Source: Sphingobacterium endophyticum (GTDB lineage: Bacteria; Bacteroidota; Bacteroidia; Sphingobacteriales; Sphingobacteriaceae). Taken from it: a stretch of 41,571 bases of DNA. Within the stretch, counting starts at the first letter, position 1, and each line of letters starts with the position of its first letter. The stretch lies in NCBI RefSeq assembly GCF_009733535.1, contig NZ_SMMI01000026.1, forward strand, positions 1 to 41,571. The letters are read 5' to 3'. This document shows positions 8,552 through 16,618 of this stretch, in pieces. The notes beneath the pieces were generated by a model. The model did no database searches. It was not told the DNA's origin and worked only from the letters and a program-made list of their open reading frames with translations. The position numbers were made by a program, and so were the translations under genes.

Positions 8552-10267
8552 ATGAAGTTGAACACTGTTTTTAAACAATCTGCAATATTAACCTTATTGT
8601 TAGGGATGGGAGTAGGAGCGCAGGCTCAAAAAAGAGATACTACAGACCGTCCTGTAACATTGGATTCATTTGATATCGTTCGTGATTATAGACCTATTCT
8701 TGCTGATGCAGTAAAAATCCGTCGTAGTCCCGACATGTCAAATAAAAGAGAATACATGCCTAAATTAAATTATGGTAATGTTCCTGATAAAAAATTAGAC
8801 ATTAATACTGGTCTGAGTGAATTAAGAATTATGGAAACCCCATTTTCTAAAATCTTCGACCATAAAAGTAATTATGTAAAATTCGGTGCCGGTAATTTTA
8901 ATACAATCTTGGGTGAAGCTTACTTTGCCGTTGAAGATTATGAAGATATTCGCTTCGGTGGATTTGCTAAACACTTGAGTCAAAAGGGAAATCTTGAAGA
9001 CCAAAAATTCTCTAAACAGGAAATCGGAATTTTTGGACGTCGTATCCTTCCTCTCTTTACGTTAGATGGCGTGATTGGATATAATGGGTATGGAACTCGT
9101 TTTTATGGAATTCCAGCAAATCAAGACGGAACTATTATCAATCCTAGTCGTGAGGCTCAACGTTTTAATGATATCTATTTTACAGGTGAACTTACAAGTA
9201 ACTATGATCCTGAAAATGAAGATGCTTTAACCTACTCTGTAAAAGCTGATGCTTATGCTTATAGTGATAAATTCAAAGCTAAAGAAAACTCAATCGCATT
9301 AGCTGGTTATCTTAACAAACGATACCGTGCATTTAATGCTGGAGCAAATTTAGCTTTAGACTATAATGGTATTACTGGCGTAAATACTGACAATGGAAAA
9401 TTGAACAATTCAATCGCCAGCATCAATCCTTATATCCGTTTCAAAGGTGATAATTATAACATTACTTTAGGTGCAAACATCGTCTCCGAATTCGGTGATG
9501 TCTCTAGATTTAATGTTTTCCCGGAAGCAGAAATTGATTTTGCTTTGGCTCCTGGTTACTTCTATATATTTGGTGGTGTTACCGGTGGAGTAGAGAAAGG
9601 ATCTTTCCGCGACTTTACTCGTATGAACCCTTATTTAGGTTCTAATTTTAACATCCAAAATACTGTAGAAAGAATGAATATCTATGGTGGTATTAAAGGG
9701 AATGCTGGTGCAACATTTGGCTATAAAGTTAAAGGTTTCTACAGAAAAGTTGAAGGGTTGGCCATGTTCGTAAATAATATGGAAACTCCTTTTAACTTCG
9801 ATTTAGTGTATGATGGAAATGGTGACGATGCGGTAAAACATATTGGATTAGAAGGTGAAATCAATGTGAGACTTTCTGCCCTTGTCAATTTGGGTGGCCG
9901 TTTGAATATCGATCAATATACAATGGTTGAACAGGAAGAAGCATGGCATTTGCCTAAAATGCGCTTAGCTGCAACGGCTAGGTTTAACATCTCAGAAAAA
10001 TTATTTATTGATGCAGAGGCATTATTCCATGGTAATACATATGCGCAGCAGTTCTCTTATCTTAATGGTGTTGTAGATGGTAATCCTTACCAAAAAGAAA
10101 CAATTCCTTCTTTCTTTGATTTAAGTGCAGGTGCTGAATATAAAGCAACTAAGTATTTAGGTGTATTTGTAAAAGCAAATAATATGTTAAATACAGAATA
10201 TCAACGTTATTTATACTATCCGAAGTTAGGATTTAATATTTTAGGTGGTTTAAATTTCTCGTTTTAA
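8552..10267 (+). CDS. Small plug-less outer-membrane beta-barrel, TonB-receptor-like
   Basis: A 571-residue protein with a signal peptide ending AQA (cut before QKRDTT). The body is rich in alternating aromatic/polar strands and ends GGLNFSF, a terminal aromatic strand typical of substrates of the BAM machine. Residues about 520-571 resemble the last strands of TonB-dependent receptors. A plug domain is not recognisable: only about 90 residues precede the first strands. This N-terminal part carries the motif SFDIVRDYRPILADAVKI (about residues 38-55), which I recall as recurrent in similar Bacteroidetes proteins and which could serve as a TonB/TolA contact. The gene sits between the TPR gene and the HU/SPOR gene of the same operon. 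The ligand is unknown. Confidence 0.8.
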   Translation: MKLNTVFKQSAILTLLLGMGVGAQAQKRDTTDRPVTLDSFDIVRDYRPILADAVKIRRSPDMSNKREYMPKLNYGNVPDKKLDINTGLSELRIMETPFSKIFDHKSNYVKFGAGNFNTILGEAYFAVEDYEDIRFGGFAKHLSQKGNLEDQKFSKQEIGIFGRRILPLFTLDGVIGYNGYGTRFYGIPANQDGTIINPSREAQRFNDIYFTGELTSNYDPENEDALTYSVKADAYAYSDKFKAKENSIALAGYLNKRYRAFNAGANLALDYNGITGVNTDNGKLNNSIASINPYIRFKGDNYNITLGANIVSEFGDVSRFNVFPEAEIDFALAPGYFYIFGGVTGGVEKGSFRDFTRMNPYLGSNFNIQNTVERMNIYGGIKGNAGATFGYKVKGFYRKVEGLAMFVNNMETPFNFDLVYDGNGDDAVKHIGLEGEINVRLSALVNLGGRLNIDQYTMVEQEEAWHLPKMRLAATARFNISEKLFIDAEALFHGNTYAQQFSYLNGVVDGNPYQKETIPSFFDLSAGAEYKATKYLGVFVKANNMLNTEYQRYLYYPKLGFNILGGLNFSF

Positions 10268-10279
10268 TCTTACAAACTT

Positions 10280-10287
10280 TAAATTTG
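10280..10287 (+). promoter_or_regulatory. Possible internal -7 element before the HU/SPOR gene
   Basis: TAAATTTG matches TAnnTTTG and lies 17 nt before the ATG at 10305. The -33 region shows only TTTC at a slightly long distance, so this may be a weak internal promoter of the operon or chance. Confidence 0.35.
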
Positions 10288-10304
10288 CATCAGCAACAAA
10301 ATAA

Positions 10305-11333
10305 ATGGATTTAGGAAAATACATTCATCAGTTATTAAAACATAGAAACGAAGTATATGTGAAGGGTTTGGGGGTATTCAAACGTATTCACACACCTTCT
10401 GTCTATGATGATCGAAGAGGGGTGTATTTACCGCCGGTGACTTATTTAGAATTCGATGGTAAATCTGTAAATGGAGTCGATTTTATCGACTACATTCAAC
10501 AGTCCACTCAATCTACTAGACAAGCCGCAGAAAGTGATGTACATGATGCAGTGTTGAATCTATTAGAGTCCATTAAGGAAAATGGTTCCGCAACATTGAA
10601 TCATTTAGGTCAGCTTATTAAGCATGGTAATTCTTTGGTTTTTAAAGCAGAGGATTTGAGTGGTTTTCAACTGCAGCCGATCGAAGGTGCTGGGGATAAT
10701 CTGATTGAAGAAACTCCCGCTGAGGAAACTACTCCGATTCTGGATGATAAAACTGTGGAAGAGTCTTCTCATGATGAAAACCTAGAACATGAAGAATCTC
10801 CTACAGAGAATCAAGTCGAAGAAGTTTATGAAGAACCACAGGTCAATAATAAATCCAAATGGTATATTTGGGCTGCATTATTAGCAATCGTCGTTATAGC
10901 GGGTTTGTTATATGTAAATCATACTAACAGCATTAAAAAACAAGCGAAGAAAACTGATAGTTTGTTGAATGCTGGAATAGAAGAGCCTGATACTGCTAAA
11001 ACTAATATAGCTGATACAACAAACGCTGCTGTTAATTCCGTAACGGATACTTCGGCAGCCCCTGTTAAAAAAGTTTATAATCCTTTGATTCCTGAGAATC
11101 ACACTTATCAAATTGTTATAGGTACTCATGCTACATTGGCTCAAGCCTACGAACAAGCGGAATCCTTTAACAAAGCGGGAATAGAATCCGTAAGGGTAAT
11201 TCCTAGTAACCTTGCACATAACAAAAAGAAGGTGATTTGGGACTCTTATGAAACAAAAGAAAAAGCAGATTCTGCATTGAGAGTTGTCAGAAAACAATAT
11301 GTGGCAGATGCCTGGAATCAAAAAATTAAATAA
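10305..11333 (+). CDS. HU-CCDC81-like / transmembrane / SPOR domain protein
   Basis: A 342-residue protein. Residues about 1-65 resemble the HU-like domain of the CCDC81 type (MDLGKYIHQLLKHRNEVYVKG, with the G-L-G-V-F turn) and about 65-125 a second HU-like unit. An acidic linker (many E, D, T, P) spans about 135-183, one membrane span (WYIWAALLAIVVIAGLLYV) lies near 186-204, and a C-terminal SPOR fold (about 268-342, starting TYQIVIGTHA) follows. SPOR domains bind peptidoglycan stripped of stem peptides at division sites. The topology therefore puts a DNA-binding-type fold in the cytoplasm and a septal peptidoglycan binder in the periplasm. Its place in an operon with TolQRA-type genes supports an envelope/division role. 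Confidence 0.82.
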   Translation: MDLGKYIHQLLKHRNEVYVKGLGVFKRIHTPSVYDDRRGVYLPPVTYLEFDGKSVNGVDFIDYIQQSTQSTRQAAESDVHDAVLNLLESIKENGSATLNHLGQLIKHGNSLVFKAEDLSGFQLQPIEGAGDNLIEETPAEETTPILDDKTVEESSHDENLEHEESPTENQVEEVYEEPQVNNKSKWYIWAALLAIVVIAGLLYVNHTNSIKKQAKKTDSLLNAGIEEPDTAKTNIADTTNAAVNSVTDTSAAPVKKVYNPLIPENHTYQIVIGTHATLAQAYEQAESFNKAGIESVRVIPSNLAHNKKKVIWDSYETKEKADSALRVVRKQYVADAWNQKIK

Positions 11334-11371
11334 GTAAATCAATCAAAAAGCATAAAATACGTTATTAAACT

Positions 11372-12070
11372 ATGTCATTAGTACAAAACCCTGCGATCGT
11401 TGATACATTAAATCAAGTTCAACAACAAACGGTAGCCTTAGCTCCACAAGAAAACCTTAACCTACTTGAACTTCTGATGAAGGGTGGGTGGATCATGATT
11501 CCTATCCTAATCTTATTCTTTTTAGGATTAGTAATCTTTTTTGAACGTTACATTACAATTCGTAAAGCTAGTAGATCCGAAGGTGGATTGTTAGCTTCTG
11601 TAAAAAGTAGCGTATTGTCTGGAAAAATTGACGCAGCTATGGCAGCATGTCGTTCCAACAATTCAGCATTGTCAAGAATGTTGCAAAAAGGATTGACTCG
11701 CGTAGGTCGCCCAATTAAAGATATTGAAGGTGCTATTGAAAATCAAGGTAAACTTGAAGTCTCACGCCTTGAAAAAAACATTAATATTTTAGGTATTATC
11801 GCCGGTATCGCGCCAATGCTTGGTTTCGTAGGTACGATTTTCGGTGTAATCCAAATCTTCCGTGATGTGGAAATCGCCGGTGGTATCGATATCGGTTCCG
11901 TATCTGGTGGTCTTTACGTTAAAATGATTGCTTCAGCTTCAGGACTAACAATCGGTATCTTGGCTTATATCGGCTATCATATCTTAAATATGATGGTAGA
12001 GCGCTTGATCTTGAGAATTGAAACTGATGCAATTGAATTTATCGATTTATTGGATGAGCCTAGCATGTAA
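11372..12070 (+). CDS. MotA/TolQ/ExbB proton channel family protein
   Basis: A 232-residue inner-membrane protein with three hydrophobic spans: about 38-58 (IMIPILILFFLGLVIFF), about 137-160 with the family core GIAPMLGFVGTIFGVIQIF, and about 180-205. It is the pentameric stator-like subunit that carries protons with the ExbD/TolR protein encoded 31 nt downstream. Whether it acts as TolQ (envelope constriction) or ExbB (receptor energising) cannot be told from sequence alone; the co-encoded SPOR protein and TPR scaffold favour a Tol-like role. Confidence 0.92.
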   Translation: MSLVQNPAIVDTLNQVQQQTVALAPQENLNLLELLMKGGWIMIPILILFFLGLVIFFERYITIRKASRSEGGLLASVKSSVLSGKIDAAMAACRSNNSALSRMLQKGLTRVGRPIKDIEGAIENQGKLEVSRLEKNINILGIIAGIAPMLGFVGTIFGVIQIFRDVEIAGGIDIGSVSGGLYVKMIASASGLTIGILAYIGYHILNMMVERLILRIETDAIEFIDLLDEPSM

Positions 12071-12101
12071 GCTAACTCCCTAATCTGTAAGAGAACTTAA
12101 C

Positions 12102-12509
12102 ATGAATTTACGTAATAGAAGAAATAAACCCTCTGCTGAAGTACATACAGCCGCTCTGAATGACATCATGTTCTTCTTGATGTTGTTCTTCCTGTTGGCT
12201 TCTGCAGTATCTAATCCACAGGTCGTAAAATTACTTTTACCTAAGTCCAGTGCTGGTGAACAGTCCGTGGCTAAAAAAACAATGACGATATCCATCACAA
12301 AGGATTTGGTATATCATGTGGATAAACAAGCGATGCCATTAGAAAATTTGGAATCATACATTCAATCAAATTTGGCAACTGGTGAGGAACTTACTGTCAT
12401 GCTTTATGCAGACAGCACTGTGCCTATCCAAAATGTGATCTCAGTTATGGATATCGCAAACAAACTAAAAGTGAAAATGGTATTGGCAACAGAACCTAAA
12501 AAGGATTAA
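12102..12509 (+). CDS. ExbD/TolR biopolymer transport protein
   Basis: A 135-residue protein with a short basic N-terminus, one membrane span (about residues 22-42) and a periplasmic domain. The proton-carrying aspartate is in the expected place at the start of the span (ALNDIMFFLML). It partners the upstream TolQ/ExbB protein and should convert proton flow into movement of the TonB/TolA-type protein encoded next. Confidence 0.92.
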   Translation: MNLRNRRNKPSAEVHTAALNDIMFFLMLFFLLASAVSNPQVVKLLLPKSSAGEQSVAKKTMTISITKDLVYHVDKQAMPLENLESYIQSNLATGEELTVMLYADSTVPIQNVISVMDIANKLKVKMVLATEPKKD

Positions 12510-12568
12510 TTAATTCTTATTAAACGTTTTAGGTTTAACAAAGTCAATATAGAAGAGATTAAGGAAAA

Positions 12569-13390
12569 ATGTACTACAATCAATTTCAAGAAGAAAATAA
12601 TCTTCCTAAAGCATTAGGAATTTCAACACTGGTTTTAGCAGCATTGGCTGTTATTGGTTTCTTTATTGTCTTTGGTCAAAATCTTCCAGAATATGGTACG
12701 GGTGGTATCATTGTTAACTATGGTACTTCTCCTGTAGGAATGGGTGAAGATTATATGAGTGTCGACGAACCTTCAATGGACGAAAATGCAAACAATGTCA
12801 GACCGGATAAAATAGATCCTAATTCTACGCCTATACCTACACCCTCTCAGCAAGTTACTGATCAGGCTGTCGCTACGCAAGATGTAGAAGAAGCTCCTGT
12901 CGTTGCTAAAGCTGAAAAACCTGTGAAGGCAAATGCTGAACAGACAACAACTGAAAAAAAGAATGCAACTCCTGCGGTAAATCCAAATGCCTTATATAAA
13001 GGGAAAAAGAATAACGCTCAAGGAACTGGGGATGGTACTGGATCTACTCCGGGTAACCAAGGTTCAAATCTTGGCGACCCTTTAGCTAGTAATTACGGCG
13101 AAGGGGGATCTGGTTTTGGAAACGCAATGTTATCTCTTGAAAACAGACGCTTTACTGTGCCCCCAAAAATTGAAGATAACGGACAACAAACCGGTATTGT
13201 TAAAATTGAATTCACTGTCGACAAAAGCGGAAATATTGTTCGTGCAAGACAGGCAAAAGGTACAACTATTGCCGACTATAGACTTATTGAAAAGTGTATT
13301 CGTGCAGTTGAACAGGCACGTTTAAACGAACTTCCAAATGCCCCGCAGACACAAACCGGTCTTATTACCTTCAGGTTTAGAGTAAGATAA
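12569..13390 (+). CDS. TonB/TolA-type energy transducer
   Basis: A 273-residue protein with an N-terminal anchor (about residues 15-37), a long low-complexity periplasmic linker rich in P, E, K, T, N and G, and a C-terminal TonB fold (about 195-273; RRFTVPPKIEDNGQQTG then KIEFTVDKSGNIVRA). The C-terminal domain touches outer-membrane partners. It completes the three-component motor with the two upstream genes; the most obvious partner is the barrel encoded at 8552. The linker's proline/glycine run is typical of proteins that span the periplasm. Confidence 0.88.
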   Translation: MYYNQFQEENNLPKALGISTLVLAALAVIGFFIVFGQNLPEYGTGGIIVNYGTSPVGMGEDYMSVDEPSMDENANNVRPDKIDPNSTPIPTPSQQVTDQAVATQDVEEAPVVAKAEKPVKANAEQTTTEKKNATPAVNPNALYKGKKNNAQGTGDGTGSTPGNQGSNLGDPLASNYGEGGSGFGNAMLSLENRRFTVPPKIEDNGQQTGIVKIEFTVDKSGNIVRARQAKGTTIADYRLIEKCIRAVEQARLNELPNAPQTQTGLITFRFRVR

Positions 13391-13400
13391 TTCTAATTAT

Positions 13401-14702
13401 ATGAAAACATTTGCAGAGGTAATCGAGTATTTATATGCTCGATTACCTATGTTTACTCGTGATGGTGCAAATGCCATAAATCCCGATGTAGACAATACCC
13501 TCCAACTGTGCCAAGCACTCCATAACCCTCATAAAAAATTTAAATCAATCCACATTGCCGGTACCAACGGAAAAGGTTCATCATCTCATTCCCTAGCCTC
13601 AATTTTAGCGGCAGCTGGTCTTAAAACCGGTCTTTATACCTCTCCTCATTTAGTAGATTTTAGAGAGCGTATCAGAATTGATGGACAGATGATATCCCAA
13701 CAAACCGTCATTGATTTCGTCAATGAACATAAATCTCTTATCGAAAATATTGAACCCTCATTCTTCGAAGTAACCGTCGCAATGGCTTTCGATTACTTCG
13801 CACGTGAAAATGTAGATATTGCCGTAATTGAAGTGGGATTAGGAGGTAGATTGGATAGCACAAATATAATTACTCCTGAATTATGCCTCATTACCAACAT
13901 AGGAATGGACCACATGAATATTTTAGGGGATACCTTGGAACAAATAGCTGGAGAAAAGGCTGGCATTATTAAGCCTCATGTACCAGTTGTTATTTCTGAG
14001 AGACAGCCCGAAATTGAACATGTATTCTTGGAAAAGGCAAAGCAGGATGATAGTCCTATTTTCTTTGCTGATGAGTTCTTCGAAGTTAGACAGGTAGAAA
14101 AGAAATCAACTGGATTGGATATTGCGGTAGAAAATAAGGCTTCTAAAAGTATTAACGTTTGGCATTTGGACCTTGCTGGTTCTTATCAAAAAAAGAATAT
14201 TTTAGGTGTTCTGACTGCCGTTAGTCAACTGCGGAAGATAGGCTATGCTATCGATGATGATCAAATAAAAAGTGGTTTGGCAAATGTTCAGCAGAGTACG
14301 GGATTAAGGGGAAGATGGGAAACACTATCTACTGAGCCTTGGATAATCTGTGATACAGGCCATAATGAAGATGGAATTAAAGCTGTGGTCCAAAATTTAG
14401 CAACTCTTAATTTTAATCATCTGCACTTTGTCATCGGAGCAATGAAAGATAAAGACCTTTCACATATCCTGCCATTATTGCCAAAACAGGCAACTTATTA
14501 TTTTGGGGCTCCAAAAATGCCGCGAGCTATGGCTTCTAAGGATCTTGAAAATTTAGCGCATTCCTTTGAGTTAAAGGGTAACGCCTATGAATCAATTGAT
14601 GATGCCTTCGCTTCTGCTAAGCAAGCATATCAAGATGGCGATCTTATATTTATCGGTGGTAGTACTTTTGTAGTTGCAGAGGTTTTAACTAATCATTTTT
14701 AG
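13401..14702 (+). CDS. folC: Bifunctional folylpolyglutamate / dihydrofolate synthase
   Basis: A 433-residue Mur-ligase-type enzyme that adds glutamate to folates. The ATP loop HIAGTNGKGSSSHSLA (about residues 51-66), the SFFEVTVAMAFDYF segment, EVGLGGRLDSTN and the CDTGHNEDG motif of the C-terminal domain are all present. It begins 10 nt after the TonB-like gene and is probably the last gene of that operon, although the metabolic link is unclear. Its stop codon lies inside the 3' end of the convergent asparaginase gene (14-bp overlap). Confidence 0.95.
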   Translation: MKTFAEVIEYLYARLPMFTRDGANAINPDVDNTLQLCQALHNPHKKFKSIHIAGTNGKGSSSHSLASILAAAGLKTGLYTSPHLVDFRERIRIDGQMISQQTVIDFVNEHKSLIENIEPSFFEVTVAMAFDYFARENVDIAVIEVGLGGRLDSTNIITPELCLITNIGMDHMNILGDTLEQIAGEKAGIIKPHVPVVISERQPEIEHVFLEKAKQDDSPIFFADEFFEVRQVEKKSTGLDIAVENKASKSINVWHLDLAGSYQKKNILGVLTAVSQLRKIGYAIDDDQIKSGLANVQQSTGLRGRWETLSTEPWIICDTGHNEDGIKAVVQNLATLNFNHLHFVIGAMKDKDLSHILPLLPKQATYYFGAPKMPRAMASKDLENLAHSFELKGNAYESIDDAFASAKQAYQDGDLIFIGGSTFVVAEVLTNHF

Positions 14703-15711
14703 TTAACTCACCTCGTAAACTTTGCTGTACCCAATGCGCAACATCTTCCTGGTTTGATAATTCACCTTGAAGATACATAAGCTTGGTTACAGCAGTTTCA
14801 AAGGTCATATCGTACCCATTGAGTACACCAATGGCTTTTAAGCCCTGTGATGTCTCATATCGACCTAATTCAACAGAGCCTACCTTACATTGGGATATGT
14901 CTAAAATGTTTTTGCCCGATTTTATAGCTTCTGATAATAAATCTAAAAACCAGCTGTCGGTCATCGTATTCCCACTTCCAAAGGTTTCCATCACAATACT
15001 TCTCACATTGGAGTTTAAAACTGATTGAATCGTTTCCTCACTAATTCCAGGGAATAACTTTAAAACGCCTACTCGATTGTCAATGTGATAGTGGCAGATA
15101 AATTCCAATCCAGCATTATTTGCTAACACTTCTTCATTGTATCGGATATGAATTCCAGCTTCTGCTAATACTGGGTAATTTGGAGAGCGAAAGGCCTCAA
15201 ATTTATCCGAATTATATTTGAATGAACGGTTGCCTCTGAATAATTTGTTGTCAAATAGGATACAGACTTCCTGAATAATGGAAACGCCATCTCTTTTGGC
15301 TGAAGCAATTTCCAATGCGGTCATTAGATTTTCTCGAGCATCTGTACGGATTTCTCCTATAGGCAATTGCGAACCGGAAAAAATAACGGGTTTTTGTAAT
15401 CCCTCTAATAGAAAACTCAAAATAGATGCTGAATAGGCCATTGTATCTGAGCCATGCAGAATAACAAAGCCATCATATAAGGAATAATTATCTCGGATAA
15501 TCTTTGCCATTTCTAACCATATGCTTGGTCGCATATTGGATGAATCTATGATAGGTTCAAATGAATGTACCGTCAACTTATAGTTTAACCGACTTAGGTC
15601 TGGGAGATTCTTTTCTATTAACTTAAAATCAAATGGAATAAAAGTACCAGTTTCTGGATCTTTAACCATTCCTATGGTTCCACCAGTGTAAATTATAAAG
15701 ATATTGTACAT
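14689..15711 (-). CDS. ansA: Type I L-asparaginase
   Basis: A 340-residue cytoplasmic asparaginase converting asparagine to aspartate and ammonia. The first catalytic threonine motif IYTGGTIGMV (about residues 8-17) and the second, LHGSDTMAYSAS (about 84-95), are both intact, and there is no signal peptide, which fits the low-affinity cytoplasmic type. It follows tatD by only 3 nt and is co-transcribed with it. The 3' end overlaps folC by 14 bp on the opposite strand. Confidence 0.93.
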   Translation of the reverse strand: MYNIFIIYTGGTIGMVKDPETGTFIPFDFKLIEKNLPDLSRLNYKLTVHSFEPIIDSSNMRPSIWLEMAKIIRDNYSLYDGFVILHGSDTMAYSASILSFLLEGLQKPVIFSGSQLPIGEIRTDARENLMTALEIASAKRDGVSIIQEVCILFDNKLFRGNRSFKYNSDKFEAFRSPNYPVLAEAGIHIRYNEEVLANNAGLEFICHYHIDNRVGVLKLFPGISEETIQSVLNSNVRSIVMETFGSGNTMTDSWFLDLLSEAIKSGKNILDISQCKVGSVELGRYETSQGLKAIGVLNGYDMTFETAVTKLMYLQGELSNQEDVAHWVQQSLRGELTKND

Positions 15712-15714
15712 GGA

Positions 15715-16509
15715 TTAGATCTTAAATATTTGTTTAGAGTTATTCGTTGTGATTTCTGCAACTTTGTCAATTCCAATTTCATGAAGGTCCGCTACTTTTT
15801 GAGCAACATAAACTAAATAGCTGCTTTCATTTTCCTTACCCCTAAATGGTACGGGAGCAAGGTAAGGTGCGTCGGTTTCCAGCACGATATGCTCAAGGCT
15901 TATTTCCTTAACAACGGCATCTAATCCTGCTTTTTTGAATGTTACGACTCCACCTATTCCTAATTTAAAACCAAGTTTAATCGCACGATGGGCTTGTTCC
16001 AGTGTTCCCGTGAAACAATGAAAAATACCAAATAAGCGATCATCTGCCATTTCTTCCAATACTTCGAATACCTCATTGAAAGCCTCCCTACAATGAATCG
16101 ATATGGGCAACCCTAATTCTTTTGACCATTCAATTTGCTTCCGAAAAGCATCTTTCTGGATTTCTAAAGTGGATTTATCCCAATATAAATCTATCCCAAT
16201 TTCTCCTATCGCATAGATTTTTGAGGTTTGAATCTTAGCATAAATTTGTTCTAATTGAACCTCATAATCTTCTTTTACATCGCATGGATGTAAACCAAGC
16301 ATTGGGAAACAATGATCCGGATAGGCAGCAACCGTCTCAAATACTTTTTCAATAGATGATACATCGACATTTGGTAAAAAAAGACGTGTGATTCCATTTT
16401 TGAAACAACGGTCCATTTGTTCCTTTAATTTCTCACTTCCAGCTTGATAATAAATATGCGTATGTGTGTCGGTTAAGGACTGGTTGTTAAGATCAAATTG
16501 CTCTACCAT
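15715..16509 (-). CDS. tatD: TatD family metal-dependent hydrolase (DNase)
   Basis: A 264-residue TIM-barrel amidohydrolase. Metal ligands of the TatD family are visible: the T-D-T-H-T-H start (about residues 14-18), GEIGIDLYWD, SIHCREAF, FHCFTGT and LETDAPYLAP. Family members are 3'-5' exonucleases or deoxyribonucleases acting on damaged or fragmented DNA. First of a two-gene operon with ansA. A TAnnTTTG element (16522-16515) ends only 6 nt before the ATG, so the transcript may have almost no leader. Confidence 0.93.
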   Translation of the reverse strand: MVEQFDLNNQSLTDTHTHIYYQAGSEKLKEQMDRCFKNGITRLFLPNVDVSSIEKVFETVAAYPDHCFPMLGLHPCDVKEDYEVQLEQIYAKIQTSKIYAIGEIGIDLYWDKSTLEIQKDAFRKQIEWSKELGLPISIHCREAFNEVFEVLEEMADDRLFGIFHCFTGTLEQAHRAIKLGFKLGIGGVVTFKKAGLDAVVKEISLEHIVLETDAPYLAPVPFRGKENESSYLVYVAQKVADLHEIGIDKVAEITTNNSKQIFKI

Positions 16510-16553
16510 GGAGCCAAAGTTAATATTTTGTTAGGTAATCTGCTCCCATAGAA

Positions 16554-16594
16554 TAAAAAAACGCAGTTCTCATAATGAAAACTGCGCTTTTTTG
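16554..16594 (-). terminator. Terminator of the FKBP gene
   Basis: On the reverse strand GCGCAGTTTTCA and TGAGAACTGCG pair (one mismatch) around TTA, followed by T7. It lies about 25 nt beyond the FKBP stop and separates that transcript from tatD-ansA. Confidence 0.88.
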
Positions 16595-16618
16595 TAAATT
16601 TTGTAAAATATCCTCTAA

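Noticed and set aside
10908..11342. 144-codon reverse-strand frame opposite the HU/SPOR gene
   Set aside because: It is antisense to a gene with clear domains, and its product is a Phe/Ile/Cys-rich shadow sequence.
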